Shown piece by piece: positions 16,051 to 24,010 of a stretch of 64,000 nucleotides of DNA. The position numbers and the translations under genes were made by a program. This DNA is from Candidatus Saccharimonas sp. (GTDB lineage: Bacteria > Patescibacteriota > Saccharimonadia > Saccharimonadales > Saccharimonadaceae): assembly GCA_022736555.1 (NCBI GenBank), contig DZCW01000001.1, forward strand, positions 1 to 64,000, read 5' to 3'. The notes beneath the pieces were generated by a model. It saw only the letters and a program-made list of their open reading frames with translations. It did not search any database and had not been told where the DNA came from. Positions within the stretch are counted from its first letter, which is position 1. Every line of letters begins with the position of its first letter.

Positions 16051-17227
16051 AGTAAAACCGAGTGATATACAATCGTTTGCTAGTATAAAAGTCGTAGGTG
16101 TCGGTGGAGCCGGTGGTTCAGCCGTTAACCGTATGAAAGATGCTGGGCTTACTGGCGTGCAATTTATTGCTATGAATACCGATGCGCAGGCTTTACATAA
16201 TAGTAAGGCTGATATCAAATTACATTTAGGTAAAATGACCACTAATGGTCTAGGCGCTGGTGCTGATCCTGCAACGGGTGAGGCGGCTGCTAATGAATCA
16301 CGTGATGAAATTCGTGAAGCTCTTACCGGTGCTGATATGGTATTTGTAACTATTGGTGCTGGTGGTGGTACCGGCAGTGGTGCTGGCTATGTTGTGGCTG
16401 AAATTGCTCGCGAACTAGGTATTCTAGTTGTTGGTGTGGCTACTAAACCGTTTAGTTTTGAGGGTGAAAAACGTCGTCAAAACGCTGAATGGGCAATCTC
16501 GCAATTAGGCCGTCAGGTTGATACATTGATCACTATTCCAAATGATAGACTACTACAGACAATTGATCGTCGTACGCCGCTACTAGAAACTTTCAAGATC
16601 GCTGATGACGTACTCCGCCAAGGTGTTCAAGGTATTTCAGAACTTATCACCGAACATGGTTTGATTAATCTGGACTTTGCTGATGTCAAGGCGATTATGA
16701 GTAATGCTGGATCGGCGCTAATGGGTATCGGACGTGCTAGTGGCGACAATCGCGCCGCTCAGGCTGCACAGCAAGCTATTGAATCACCACTCATCGAAGT
16801 ATCGATTGATGGCGCCAAGGGTGTCCTGTTCAACGTCACGGGTGGTTATGATATGAGTATGAGCGAGATCCAGGAAGCAGCCGAGATTATAACTAGCGCC
16901 GTCTCACCTGATGCTAACATTATCTTTGGTGCAACCCTCAAGGCCGACCTGGATGACGAACTGATTATAACTGTGATTGCTACGGGTTTTGATTCAGCCT
17001 ATTTCCACACTCAGGCTGCAACAACGTTAGGCGATAATAAACCAGAAAACACTCCACAATTGAACGAAGAAACAGTTGGTGACATTGATCTAGACTTAGA
17101 TACTAACGAATCTGCTGCTATTTTTGCCGAAGAAAACCAGAATGATATCTGGAACCAGCCCGAAGACAATGATGATAAATCTGATATTCCAGCGTTCTTG
17201 CGCCGTCGCAAAAAGAACAAAAAATAA
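16043..17227 (+). CDS. ftsZ: cell division GTPase FtsZ
   Basis: A 394-aa tubulin-like GTPase. GVGGAGGSAVNRM near residue 15, GAGGGTGSGAG near residue 109 (tubulin signature), and the T7 loop NLDFADVKAIM near residue 212 are intact. After the globular core there is an acidic, variable linker and a C-terminal DIPAFLRRRKKNKK peptide, the conserved tail that binds FtsA and other membrane tethers. Start MPEVKPSD fits the SD GGGAG 12 nt upstream. Confidence 0.97.
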   Translation: MPEVKPSDIQSFASIKVVGVGGAGGSAVNRMKDAGLTGVQFIAMNTDAQALHNSKADIKLHLGKMTTNGLGAGADPATGEAAANESRDEIREALTGADMVFVTIGAGGGTGSGAGYVVAEIARELGILVVGVATKPFSFEGEKRRQNAEWAISQLGRQVDTLITIPNDRLLQTIDRRTPLLETFKIADDVLRQGVQGISELITEHGLINLDFADVKAIMSNAGSALMGIGRASGDNRAAQAAQQAIESPLIEVSIDGAKGVLFNVTGGYDMSMSEIQEAAEIITSAVSPDANIIFGATLKADLDDELIITVIATGFDSAYFHTQAATTLGDNKPENTPQLNEETVGDIDLDLDTNESAAIFAEENQNDIWNQPEDNDDKSDIPAFLRRRKKNKK

Positions 17228-17250
17228 CACGGCAGAAGGTAAGTTTTGTA

Positions 17251-17703
17251 ATGGCTAAGTATAATATCGGTGACAGTCGGGTTATTGAATCTCGTGAAGT
17301 AAGTGACGGCGTTACGATCCGTCGTCGTCGTGAATCACCTGATGGCAAGCGCTTTACTACTTATGAACGTATCGAACGTCCAAATTTAGCGGTTATTAAA
17401 AAGAGCGGTGCTCGTGAATTATTCGATCGGGATAAATTGTCGATTGCTATTAAACGTTCGGTTGGTAAATTCTTTGAATCAGAAGTTGAAGTCGAATCAA
17501 TGATCGCTGACATCGAAGATGCTGTTTATGCCATAGGCGAAAACGAAGTTACTTCCAAGCAAATTGGTTACAAAGTTTTAGATGAACTATTGGCACGTAA
17601 CGAAGTCGCCTATGTTCGTTTTGCAAGTGTTTTTCATAAATTCAAAACACTTGATGATTTTGTGAAAATCTTAGAACAACGTCGCGAACAAAAGAATAAG
17701 TAA
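17251..17703 (+). CDS. nrdR: NrdR-like ATP-cone regulator lacking the zinc ribbon cysteines
   Basis: A protein of 150 aa. It has RVIESREVSDGVTIRRRRES-type sequence at the N-terminus followed by the RFTTYERIE core and an ATP-cone (VIKKSGARELFDRDKL, residues about 48-138), the layout of NrdR, the ATP/dATP-sensing repressor of ribonucleotide reductase genes. Normal NrdR begins with CPxC and has CxxC before RFTTYE; here all four Cys are gone (ESPDGKRF replaces ECxxCxKRF). The Arg-rich DNA-contacting strand remains. It follows ftsZ by 23 nt. Confidence 0.88.
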   Translation: MAKYNIGDSRVIESREVSDGVTIRRRRESPDGKRFTTYERIERPNLAVIKKSGARELFDRDKLSIAIKRSVGKFFESEVEVESMIADIEDAVYAIGENEVTSKQIGYKVLDELLARNEVAYVRFASVFHKFKTLDDFVKILEQRREQKNK

Positions 17704-17713
17704 GGGGGTATTT

Positions 17714-17974
17714 ATGCGAGTAGTAGTTATTTACAAAGACCAAACTGACTATACACGCGCAGTTACTGATTTTCTCCGTGATTTTCAACACCAAACCGGT
17801 CATGAACTCGAAACACTTGATCCTGACACGGTCGACGGATCGCAATTCTGCGAAACTTATGACATTGTCGAATATCCCACAATTATTGCGATCAGTGATA
17901 ATAGCACGTTGCAAAATTCATGGAGTGGTTTGCCGTTACCAACGATCAGCGAAGTTAGTTATTACGTTCAGTAA
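17714..17974 (+). CDS. thioredoxin-fold protein without a CXXC active site
   Basis: An 86-aa protein with a beta-alpha-beta start (RVVVIYKDQTDYTRAVTDFL) and YDIVEYPTIIAI near residue 50, which matches the cis-Pro loop of thioredoxins and glutaredoxins. The redox CXXC is absent; the only Cys is in QFCETYDIVEYPT just before that loop. It may be a structural or binding relative. It lies 10 nt after the NrdR gene, preceded by AAGGGGG. Confidence 0.65.
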   Translation: MRVVVIYKDQTDYTRAVTDFLRDFQHQTGHELETLDPDTVDGSQFCETYDIVEYPTIIAISDNSTLQNSWSGLPLPTISEVSYYVQ

Positions 17975-17982
17975 ATCATAAC

Positions 17983-18011
17983 TTGCAACAATTTACGCAA
18001 CTAGCTATACT
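17983..18011 (+). promoter_or_regulatory. promoter of the T-box leader
   Basis: TTGCAA (17983-17988), 17-bp spacer, TATACT (18006-18011), predicted +1 near 18018. It drives the structured leader ahead of the CYTH and ileS genes. Confidence 0.8.
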
Positions 18012-18017
18012 GATGAC

Positions 18018-18217
18018 TAGAGCGCTCTCTTATAGAGAATAGTGGCTATCAACCGCAAATGTTCTTTCGGAAGAAATCTATATAGAAATTAGAACCGAAC
18101 GGTAATCGACTCGTCAGATCGAAAACTAAGCGCTAAAAGAATCACTTCTTTTGGAAGTCAGATGGTACCGTCCCGCTAACGCAGGATTCTGACAGACAAA
18201 AGTAGTGATTTTTTATT
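18018..18217 (+). ncRNA. isoleucine T-box leader with ultrashort Stem I
   Basis: Stem I is a 4-bp helix (18042-18045 with 18053-18056) closing a 7-nt loop that contains ATC (18048-18050), an Ile codon. An outer AGAA/TTCT helix (18036-18039, 18062-18065) supports it. The antiterminator has helix A1 (18157-18162 with 18188-18193), a 7-nt TGGTACC bulge (18163-18169) and helix A2 (18170-18173 with 18184-18187). TGGT matches the ACCA end of tRNA-Ile. A 14-nt near-perfect stem (18140-18153 with 18197-18210) ends in a T-run, like a terminator. This is the plan of actinobacterial ileS T-boxes; how the terminator-like stem is switched is unclear because it encloses the antiterminator. Confidence 0.85.
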
Positions 18218-18238
18218 TAACAAAAAAAAGGAGTAGTC

Positions 18239-18772
18239 ATGGCCACCGAGATTGAATATGAGAAAACCTATCTATTAAAATCCCTACCAGTTGGTATAGA
18301 AACGGCAAATTCGGTTTTAATTCGAGATATCTATATACCGCAAACTTCTAGCCATGCACATCTTCGTTTACGACAAAAAGATGACACTTACGTTATTACG
18401 AAAAAACAACCAGTTGCTGGCAGTGATTCATCTATGCAATATGAACACACTATTGAACTAGAAAAAGATGAATTTGAGGCTATTACTGGTTGTTCGAACA
18501 AGAGATTTATAAAAAGGCGTTATTTTATGAATTTGTCTGGTAGACCTGCCGAAGTAGATATTTATCATGAAATGCTAGATGGTTTGGCCGTAGTAGATTT
18601 CGAGTTTGACAGTGAGATTGAGGAAGATGAGTTCGTAACGCCTGATTTTGTGCTTGCTGATGTGACTCAGGATGAGGAAATTGCTGGTGGTTTTTTGGCT
18701 GGTAAATCGATTGAGGATATTATGCCGTTACTTGAAAAATATGGATATAAAAAGTTAGGGAGTAACTTATGA
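18239..18772 (+). CDS. CYTH-domain protein (triphosphate tunnel enzyme family)
   Basis: A 177-aa CYTH protein. It begins with the ExExK signature (EIEYEKTY, residues 4-11) and has LRLRQKDDTYVITKKQP, a tunnel strand with basic residues, and acidic strands EVDIYHEM and VVDFEFD. Family members include class IV adenylate cyclase, thiamine triphosphatase and inorganic triphosphatase, so the substrate is a triphosphate but not known. It sits between the T-box and ileS and overlaps ileS by 4 nt (ATGA), so it is under the same Ile-tRNA control. SD AAGGAG at 18228-18233. Confidence 0.85.
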   Translation: MATEIEYEKTYLLKSLPVGIETANSVLIRDIYIPQTSSHAHLRLRQKDDTYVITKKQPVAGSDSSMQYEHTIELEKDEFEAITGCSNKRFIKRRYFMNLSGRPAEVDIYHEMLDGLAVVDFEFDSEIEEDEFVTPDFVLADVTQDEEIAGGFLAGKSIEDIMPLLEKYGYKKLGSNL

Positions 18773-21633
18773 AATTCAAATCAAACACTCGTAGACGTGC
18801 AATTGAATATGAAAAAGCCTTAGTCCAGCAATGGAAAGATAATAAAACTTTCGAGAAATCGATCGCTCAGCGCTCGGTTGATGATACTTTTGTGTTTTAT
18901 GACGGCCCGCCGTTTATTACTGGTGTGCCACATCATGGCACTCTACTTAGTAGCATTGTCAAAGATGCCATTCCTCGTTACCAGACAATGAAAGGCAAAT
19001 ATGTCGAGCGTACTTGGGGTTGGGATTGTCATGGACTACCTGCTGAAAACTTTATCGAGAAAAAACTTGGCATCACAGATCGTCACGACATCGGTACTAA
19101 AATCAGTTTAGAGGATTATATTACAACTGCTCGGGACGGTATGGTTGAAACCAGCAGCCTATGGCAGGATACGATTGATCGAATTGGTCGTTGGGTTGAT
19201 TTCGATGGCGCTTACAAAACCATGGACAAAGATTTCATGGAATCCGTTTGGTGGGCTTTCAAGGAATTGTATGGAAAAGGCAAAATCTATGAGGGCGAGC
19301 GTGTCCTGATGTACGACACGAAATGGGCAACACCATTATCAAAGGCCGAAGTTACGATGGATGCCGGTGCCTATCAAATGGTGACCGACCCTAGTGTTTA
19401 TGTGAAATTTAAATTAGTTGATGAGAACGCATACCTACTAGCCTGGACAACAACGCCTTGGACTTTGCCTGGTAATACGGCATTAGCCATCAACAAAGAT
19501 ATTAAATATGTCGAAATCGAAATTAACGGTGAACGATTAATCTTGGCCAAAGATATGGTCAAAACCGTCTTAACTGACGAAAAACATCAGCCTTTGGAAT
19601 ATAAATTTATTCGTGATGTTGATAATAGCGATTTGATTGGCAAAAAATACGAACCACTATTTGGCGACCGTGGCGATAATGCTCATAAAATCTGGGCTGC
19701 TGATTACGTAACCACAGAATCTGGTACTGGCATCGTGCATTTAGCACCAGCTTATGGCGAGGAAGATTTCGAACTAGCTCGCAAAAATAATATTCCAGTC
19801 GTGCATGTTTTGGACGAATATGGCAAATACCTAGAAACCGAATGGAAGGGCGAGGACGTATGGGAAATCAATAAAACCATCGCCAAAACCCTGCATGAGC
19901 GTAAAGTAGTTTGGAAAATCGACTATATCCGCCACGAATATCCACATAACCCACGTACCGGTAGTCGTCTGATGTATCGGGCGCACCCTAGCTGGTTTAT
20001 GGATATTGATGGTCAACGCGCCGAAATGCTCGAGGAAAACACCGAACACATCAATTGGTTTCCTGATCATATCAAACACGGTCGTTTCGAAAATAACATT
20101 AAACAAGCGCCCGATTGGAACTTGTCGCGTGATCGTTTCTGGGCGACAGCTATGCCAGTTTGGAAGGGTACTGATCAGGACGGTAACGAACATGTCAAAG
20201 TTATCGGCAGCTACGCCGAGCTCAAGGATCTAAGTGGCGTTGAATTGGATGACTATCATCGTCCATGGGTTGACGATATTACATTTGAAATCGACGGCGT
20301 GAAATATACGCGTGTTGATAAGGTTTTGGATGGTTGGTTCGAGAGCGGCAGTATGCCATTCGCTCAATTCCATTATCCGTTTGAGAATGTCGAAAAGTTT
20401 GAGCGTAATTTCCCAGGTGATTTCATCGTTGAATACGTTGGTCAAGTCCGCGCTTGGTTTTACTATGTGCATGCCGTTAGCGTGGGCTTGTTCGGCCACA
20501 ACGCTTTCAAAAACGTCATCGTAACTGGCATTATCGCCGGTAATGATGGTCGCAAAATGAGCAAAAGTTATGGTAATTATACCGATCCAAACGAATTAAT
20601 GGACAAGTTCAGCGCCGACAGTTTGCGCTTCCTACTATTATCCAGCCCGCTTTTAAACGGCGAAGATTTTGCCCTGCAGGACAAAGAGGTTGGCGATGTG
20701 GCTCGCAAACTAAGTATGATTTGGAATATGTATGATTTCTTTACGATGTACGCCGAAGTCGATAAATGGGAATTTGACGGTGATTTGTCTGATCCAACCG
20801 AATCGTTACATAACTCTCTGGACCAATGGATTGTCAGTCGGGTTCATCAGCTCACTACCGAAGTTGAAAAGTATATGGATGCCTATGATGTCCAGAATGC
20901 GCTAAAGCCAATTCTGCCATTCATCGAAGATGCCAGCAACTGGTATGTTCGTCGTAGCCGTCGTCGTTTCTGGAAATCAGACGATACTGATGACAAAAAT
21001 AACGCCTATCGCACACTGCATTACGTATTAGTCCAACTGAGCCAAATCCTAGCACCATTTACGCCTTTCCTAGCCGAAGAGCTTTACCAGAAATTGACAG
21101 GCGGCGAAAGTGTTCATTTATTAGATTGGCCACATACTGGCTATGTCAACGAGTTAGTTGTTAGCGAAATGGAACTAGTTCGTGAATACGTCAATCAGGG
21201 CCTGGGCATCCGTGCCCGTGAACATCAAAAAGTCCGCCAGCCACTAGCTAGTGTCACGGTTACTTCGCTCGGAAAATTTGTCGATTTCCAGGATATTTTG
21301 TGCGAAGAATTGAACGTTAAATCGGTCAAACTAGGTAATGAATTTAGTTTGGATCTAACTATCACTCCAGAACTCAAGAGCGAGGGGATCGCTAGGGAAG
21401 TGGTCCGCCATATCCAAAGCGCCCGCAAAGAGGCTGGCCTAAACGTCGATGACAGAATCCAGCTAGTTTTAATTACTGATGATGTCGAATTAAAACAGGC
21501 TATAAAAACACATGGCCAGGTAATTTGTAATGAGACTTTAGCGGTTGAGCTGGACGATAGTGGGTCCCGTGATTTTACGGCAAAGGTCCAAGTCGACGGT
21601 GTAGACTTAACCGTTTCGCTTCAAAAAGCCTAG
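18769..21633 (+). CDS. ileS: isoleucyl-tRNA synthetase
   Basis: A protein of 954 aa. Class I signatures: GPPFITGVPHHGT near residue 45 (the HIGH motif reads HHGT) and GRKMSKSYGNY near residue 590. The editing CP1 domain contains WTTTPWTLPGNTAL near residue 226. The C-terminal region has an anticodon-binding domain and no zinc-finger cluster, and the overall sequence (GWDCHGLPAE, WFESGSMPF) resembles the eukaryote-like IleRS2 clade that is often mupirocin-insensitive. Controlled by the T-box upstream; translationally coupled to the CYTH gene. Confidence 0.96.
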   Translation: MKFKSNTRRRAIEYEKALVQQWKDNKTFEKSIAQRSVDDTFVFYDGPPFITGVPHHGTLLSSIVKDAIPRYQTMKGKYVERTWGWDCHGLPAENFIEKKLGITDRHDIGTKISLEDYITTARDGMVETSSLWQDTIDRIGRWVDFDGAYKTMDKDFMESVWWAFKELYGKGKIYEGERVLMYDTKWATPLSKAEVTMDAGAYQMVTDPSVYVKFKLVDENAYLLAWTTTPWTLPGNTALAINKDIKYVEIEINGERLILAKDMVKTVLTDEKHQPLEYKFIRDVDNSDLIGKKYEPLFGDRGDNAHKIWAADYVTTESGTGIVHLAPAYGEEDFELARKNNIPVVHVLDEYGKYLETEWKGEDVWEINKTIAKTLHERKVVWKIDYIRHEYPHNPRTGSRLMYRAHPSWFMDIDGQRAEMLEENTEHINWFPDHIKHGRFENNIKQAPDWNLSRDRFWATAMPVWKGTDQDGNEHVKVIGSYAELKDLSGVELDDYHRPWVDDITFEIDGVKYTRVDKVLDGWFESGSMPFAQFHYPFENVEKFERNFPGDFIVEYVGQVRAWFYYVHAVSVGLFGHNAFKNVIVTGIIAGNDGRKMSKSYGNYTDPNELMDKFSADSLRFLLLSSPLLNGEDFALQDKEVGDVARKLSMIWNMYDFFTMYAEVDKWEFDGDLSDPTESLHNSLDQWIVSRVHQLTTEVEKYMDAYDVQNALKPILPFIEDASNWYVRRSRRRFWKSDDTDDKNNAYRTLHYVLVQLSQILAPFTPFLAEELYQKLTGGESVHLLDWPHTGYVNELVVSEMELVREYVNQGLGIRAREHQKVRQPLASVTVTSLGKFVDFQDILCEELNVKSVKLGNEFSLDLTITPELKSEGIAREVVRHIQSARKEAGLNVDDRIQLVLITDDVELKQAIKTHGQVICNETLAVELDDSGSRDFTAKVQVDGVDLTVSLQKA

Positions 21634-21650
21634 CTAACTGCTCAACATAG

Positions 21651-21679
21651 TTGACATTTAATAATGTTTATGCTAATGT
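21651..21679 (+). promoter_or_regulatory. promoter of a small acidic protein gene
   Basis: Perfect TTGACA (21651-21656), 17-bp spacer, TAATGT (21674-21679). A second -10-like TATAGT lies at 21682. The leader is A-rich and has no SD. Confidence 0.7.
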
Positions 21680-21718
21680 TATATAGTAAACATTTAAAAA
21701 TAAACAAGAAAAATAAAA

Positions 21719-21910
21719 ATGTCACTATTAGATCACCTAGAATTTCAAAGAATAGATACTTCATCTGACGATATCTCATCTAACCATAGTCAACAGGATG
21801 ATATCTTTTTAAATGATCAGATCGACGAAGCCGAACTCGAGAATTTCTGGGCGAAAGTTGTCGATGATATTCACCATGATCCAGAATGGTTCTCGTTTAC
21901 TGATGAATAA
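21719..21910 (+). CDS. small acidic protein of unknown function
   Basis: A protein of 63 aa, strongly acidic, with the Ser/Asp/Gln-rich segment RIDTSSDDISSNHSQQDD and an acidic C-terminal helix ending EWFSFTDE. No known family, signal or membrane segment. It is supported by the consensus promoter upstream and by its tight position 23 nt before the next gene; there is no SD, so the start is less certain. Confidence 0.5.
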   Translation: MSLLDHLEFQRIDTSSDDISSNHSQQDDIFLNDQIDEAELENFWAKVVDDIHHDPEWFSFTDE

Positions 21911-21933
21911 TCGGTTGATGTTAATATAATAGA

Positions 21934-22299
21934 ATGACTGATTCTGAATTTGATATTTTAATTACTCGGGCAATGAATGAATTGCCCGATAAATATATTA
22001 GTGGTCTACAAAACGTAGCTATTGTCATGGCCGACGAGCCAACCGTCGAACAGAAACGCAAAATGCGTATCGACGACGAACATTTGTTGTTAGGACTATA
22101 TGAAGGAATCCCGTTAACCAAACGGGGTTCTAATTATAATTTCGTGTTGCCTGATAAAATAACATTATTCAAAAACCAAATCCTAGCCGCATCCAGTAAT
22201 CAAACGGAATTATTCGAATCAATCAAACGTACCCTCTGGCACGAGATTGCCCATTATTATGGGCTCGATCACGACAGGATAAAATCCCTACAAGATTAG
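21934..22299 (+). CDS. zincin-like metallopeptidase family protein
   Basis: A 121-aa protein of the Zincin_1 / metallopeptidase (PF06262-like) family. LWHEIAHYYGLDHDRI near residue 102 gives HExxHxxGxxH with three His ligands and the catalytic Glu. The N-terminal FDILITRAMNELPDKYISGL and VAIVMADEP also fit the family. Substrate unknown. TAATAT at 21922-21927 puts +1 on the ATG itself, so it may be leaderless; part of it could also be read through from the gene before. Confidence 0.85.
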   Translation: MTDSEFDILITRAMNELPDKYISGLQNVAIVMADEPTVEQKRKMRIDDEHLLLGLYEGIPLTKRGSNYNFVLPDKITLFKNQILAASSNQTELFESIKRTLWHEIAHYYGLDHDRIKSLQD

Positions 22300-22311
22300 C
22301 CTATGCCTAGT

Positions 22312-22338
22312 TTGATTCTGTAAAAAAGATGTTATAAT
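22312..22338 (+). promoter_or_regulatory. pyrFE promoter
   Basis: TATAAT at 22333-22338 with a TTTGAT-like -35 about 16 bp upstream. Predicted +1 near 22345, giving a 77-nt leader that includes a 6-bp hairpin (CCCATA/TATGGG, 22369-22383). Confidence 0.65.
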
Positions 22339-22358
22339 ATTGATAGTCTCAGGTGAGG

Positions 22359-22421
22359 ATGAGAAGATCCCATAAAATATGGGTATTTTATAATTTGGAA
22401 AGAAGAAAGGATGTGGTTTAG
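22359..22421 (+). CDS. possible leader peptide upstream of pyrF
   Basis: A 20-codon ORF beginning ATG at 22359 (MRRSHKIWVFYN...) ends TAG at 22419-22421, directly abutting the TTG start of pyrF at 22422. An AGGTGAGG SD overlaps its start. It spans the CCCATA/TATGGG hairpin. Attenuation or translational coupling is possible; coding is inferred from position only. Confidence 0.35.
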   Translation: MRRSHKIWVFYNLERRKDVV

Positions 22422-23174
22422 TTGTTTAAGAACTTCAAAGGCCAAATTATTTGGTCAGCAGATGGTGTATTCCTGGAGTATATACTCAAAATGATCGACA
22501 GTGGCAAATTTCCAAAAGATGTTGCCATCAAACTCGACAGGTTATTTCTGACAATCTATGGTCTACAATCCATTACTGAGATTCAAAATCGGGGAGTCCC
22601 TGTCTTTGCTGATGCAAAGATAGTGGAAATACCGTCCAAATCCCTCGAGCTTACAAAGTTGCATCTTCAGTATCAACCTTGGATGCTCAATGCTATGGCC
22701 GACATTTGCAACACAGGCGTTACACCGTCCAGCGACTCAAATCCAGAAAATTACAATCCGGATGTACTAAACGATTTTGCAGGGCTATGTAAAGATGCGG
22801 GAACGCTATCTTGCGCAGTAACGGTTCTTACTAGTAAGACTGATGAACTTGTGAGAAAAGAGTTTGGTAAATCGGCGCTGGATGCAGTTTTGTTTTTGTC
22901 TGAACTTGCAATTGATTGTGGTATCACTGACATCGTATGTTCGCCCATCGAGGCAAAAAGCGTGCGGGTACTTAGTAGTCTGACGGGTATTAACACCCCA
23001 GGCGTTAGATTGCCCGAAAGTAGTGCAGATGATCAAGCTCGCATTATGACTCCTGCTAAAGCACTGGAAAATGGTGCAACGAGACTGGTAACTGGTAGAG
23101 ACCTTAGTCGTGACGGTATGTTCGCAGAGAACTACCTCAAGATTATGGCAAATATTGAAGGGAAGGTGTTCTGA
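22422..23174 (+). CDS. pyrF: orotidine 5'-phosphate decarboxylase
   Basis: A 250-aa TIM-barrel enzyme converting OMP to UMP. It has AIKLDRLFL near residue 35, VFADAKIVEIPSKS near residue 61 (catalytic DxKxxD motif, with Glu in place of the second Asp), and the phosphate-binding TPGVRLPESSADDQARIMTP and GATRLVTGRDLS near the C-terminus. The start is TTG at 22422, supported by GAAAGGATGTG (22405-22415) 6 nt upstream and by lack of an in-frame ATG until residue 24. The stop overlaps the pyrE ATG by 1 nt. Confidence 0.88.
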   Translation: MFKNFKGQIIWSADGVFLEYILKMIDSGKFPKDVAIKLDRLFLTIYGLQSITEIQNRGVPVFADAKIVEIPSKSLELTKLHLQYQPWMLNAMADICNTGVTPSSDSNPENYNPDVLNDFAGLCKDAGTLSCAVTVLTSKTDELVRKEFGKSALDAVLFLSELAIDCGITDIVCSPIEAKSVRVLSSLTGINTPGVRLPESSADDQARIMTPAKALENGATRLVTGRDLSRDGMFAENYLKIMANIEGKVF

Positions 23175-23881
23175 TGAAAGATTCAACATGGCTCGAACAA
23201 CAACTGAATGAATTCAATGCTGTCATTACAAACAGCCACCTCGTATTAACAAGCGGCAAGCATTCTGATGGTTATATTAATCTCAGAGTTCTAGCTGGGC
23301 ACGTTGACGTGTTGTACGAGATAGGTGAAATGATAGCAGCCGCAATCGATGAGCGCGAAAACGAGATCGAGAACGACATTTCTGACGGCGACTATGAAAA
23401 AAATATTGTTATCGTTGGTCCTGAAACACTTGGACGAACACTTGCGGAATTTACCGCTGTTGCGGGAGGTTTTACTAGCTTTGCCTGGTGTGATATGAAG
23501 AAGGATTCGGAAGGTAACGATATTGCAGAATGGAACCCGAAATTGAATTTCGCCGAGATGATCGATGGAGCGCGATGTTATATTGTTGACGATTTGCTGA
23601 CAACAGCAAAAAGCGTGAAATTAGCAAAGCAGCTTATTGAAGCAACTGGTGGAAAAGTCGAAGGTGTTGTTGTTGTGGTCCGGAGATCTCAGGAGGTAAC
23701 TGCAGAAGCTGCAGATGTCCCTTGGCTCTATGCTCTACTTGATGTCGATGGATTCAATACCTGGGCGGCGAATGAGAATGAGCCTTGCGTTCTATGTCAG
23801 GCGCTAGTCCCAATGAAACTGCGGCCTGGACATGGTCACGAGTGGGTCAAAGGCCATCCAGACTATCCAACAACTAGCTGA
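23174..23881 (+). CDS. pyrE: orotate phosphoribosyltransferase
   Basis: A 235-aa type I PRTase adding orotate to PRPP to form OMP. SGKHSDGYINLR near residue 27 is the orotate-site strand of PyrE, VIVGPETLGRTLAEFTA is the pyrophosphate loop, and YIVDDLLTTAKSVKLAKQLI near residue 136 is the PRPP loop. The C-terminus has CVLC and a His-rich tail of unclear role. With pyrF it forms a complete orotate-to-UMP module; codon choice looks less CTA-rich than in neighbouring housekeeping genes. Confidence 0.9.
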   Translation: MKDSTWLEQQLNEFNAVITNSHLVLTSGKHSDGYINLRVLAGHVDVLYEIGEMIAAAIDERENEIENDISDGDYEKNIVIVGPETLGRTLAEFTAVAGGFTSFAWCDMKKDSEGNDIAEWNPKLNFAEMIDGARCYIVDDLLTTAKSVKLAKQLIEATGGKVEGVVVVVRRSQEVTAEAADVPWLYALLDVDGFNTWAANENEPCVLCQALVPMKLRPGHGHEWVKGHPDYPTTS

Positions 23882-23902
23882 CTTCTTTCCAAAATATTAC
23901 AC

Positions 23903-23947
23903 AGCCCCGACCCCACGCATCCAACGTGGATAAGTCGGGGCTTTTTT
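23903..23947 (+). terminator. strong intrinsic terminator after pyrFE
   Basis: A 9-bp GC-rich stem (23903-23911 with 23934-23942) with an inner CCACG/CGTGG helix, followed by a T-run. Confidence 0.92.
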
Positions 23948-24010
23948 AAATGAGACTGCACGGATAACTTATCGGGCTGGTCATACAACGATATGCTAAA
24001 ATTGGGCTAC

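Noticed and set aside
21719-22299. Toxin-antitoxin pair formed by the small acidic protein and the zincin gene
   Set aside because: The second protein is a recognised metallopeptidase family member and nothing supports toxicity or antidote function.
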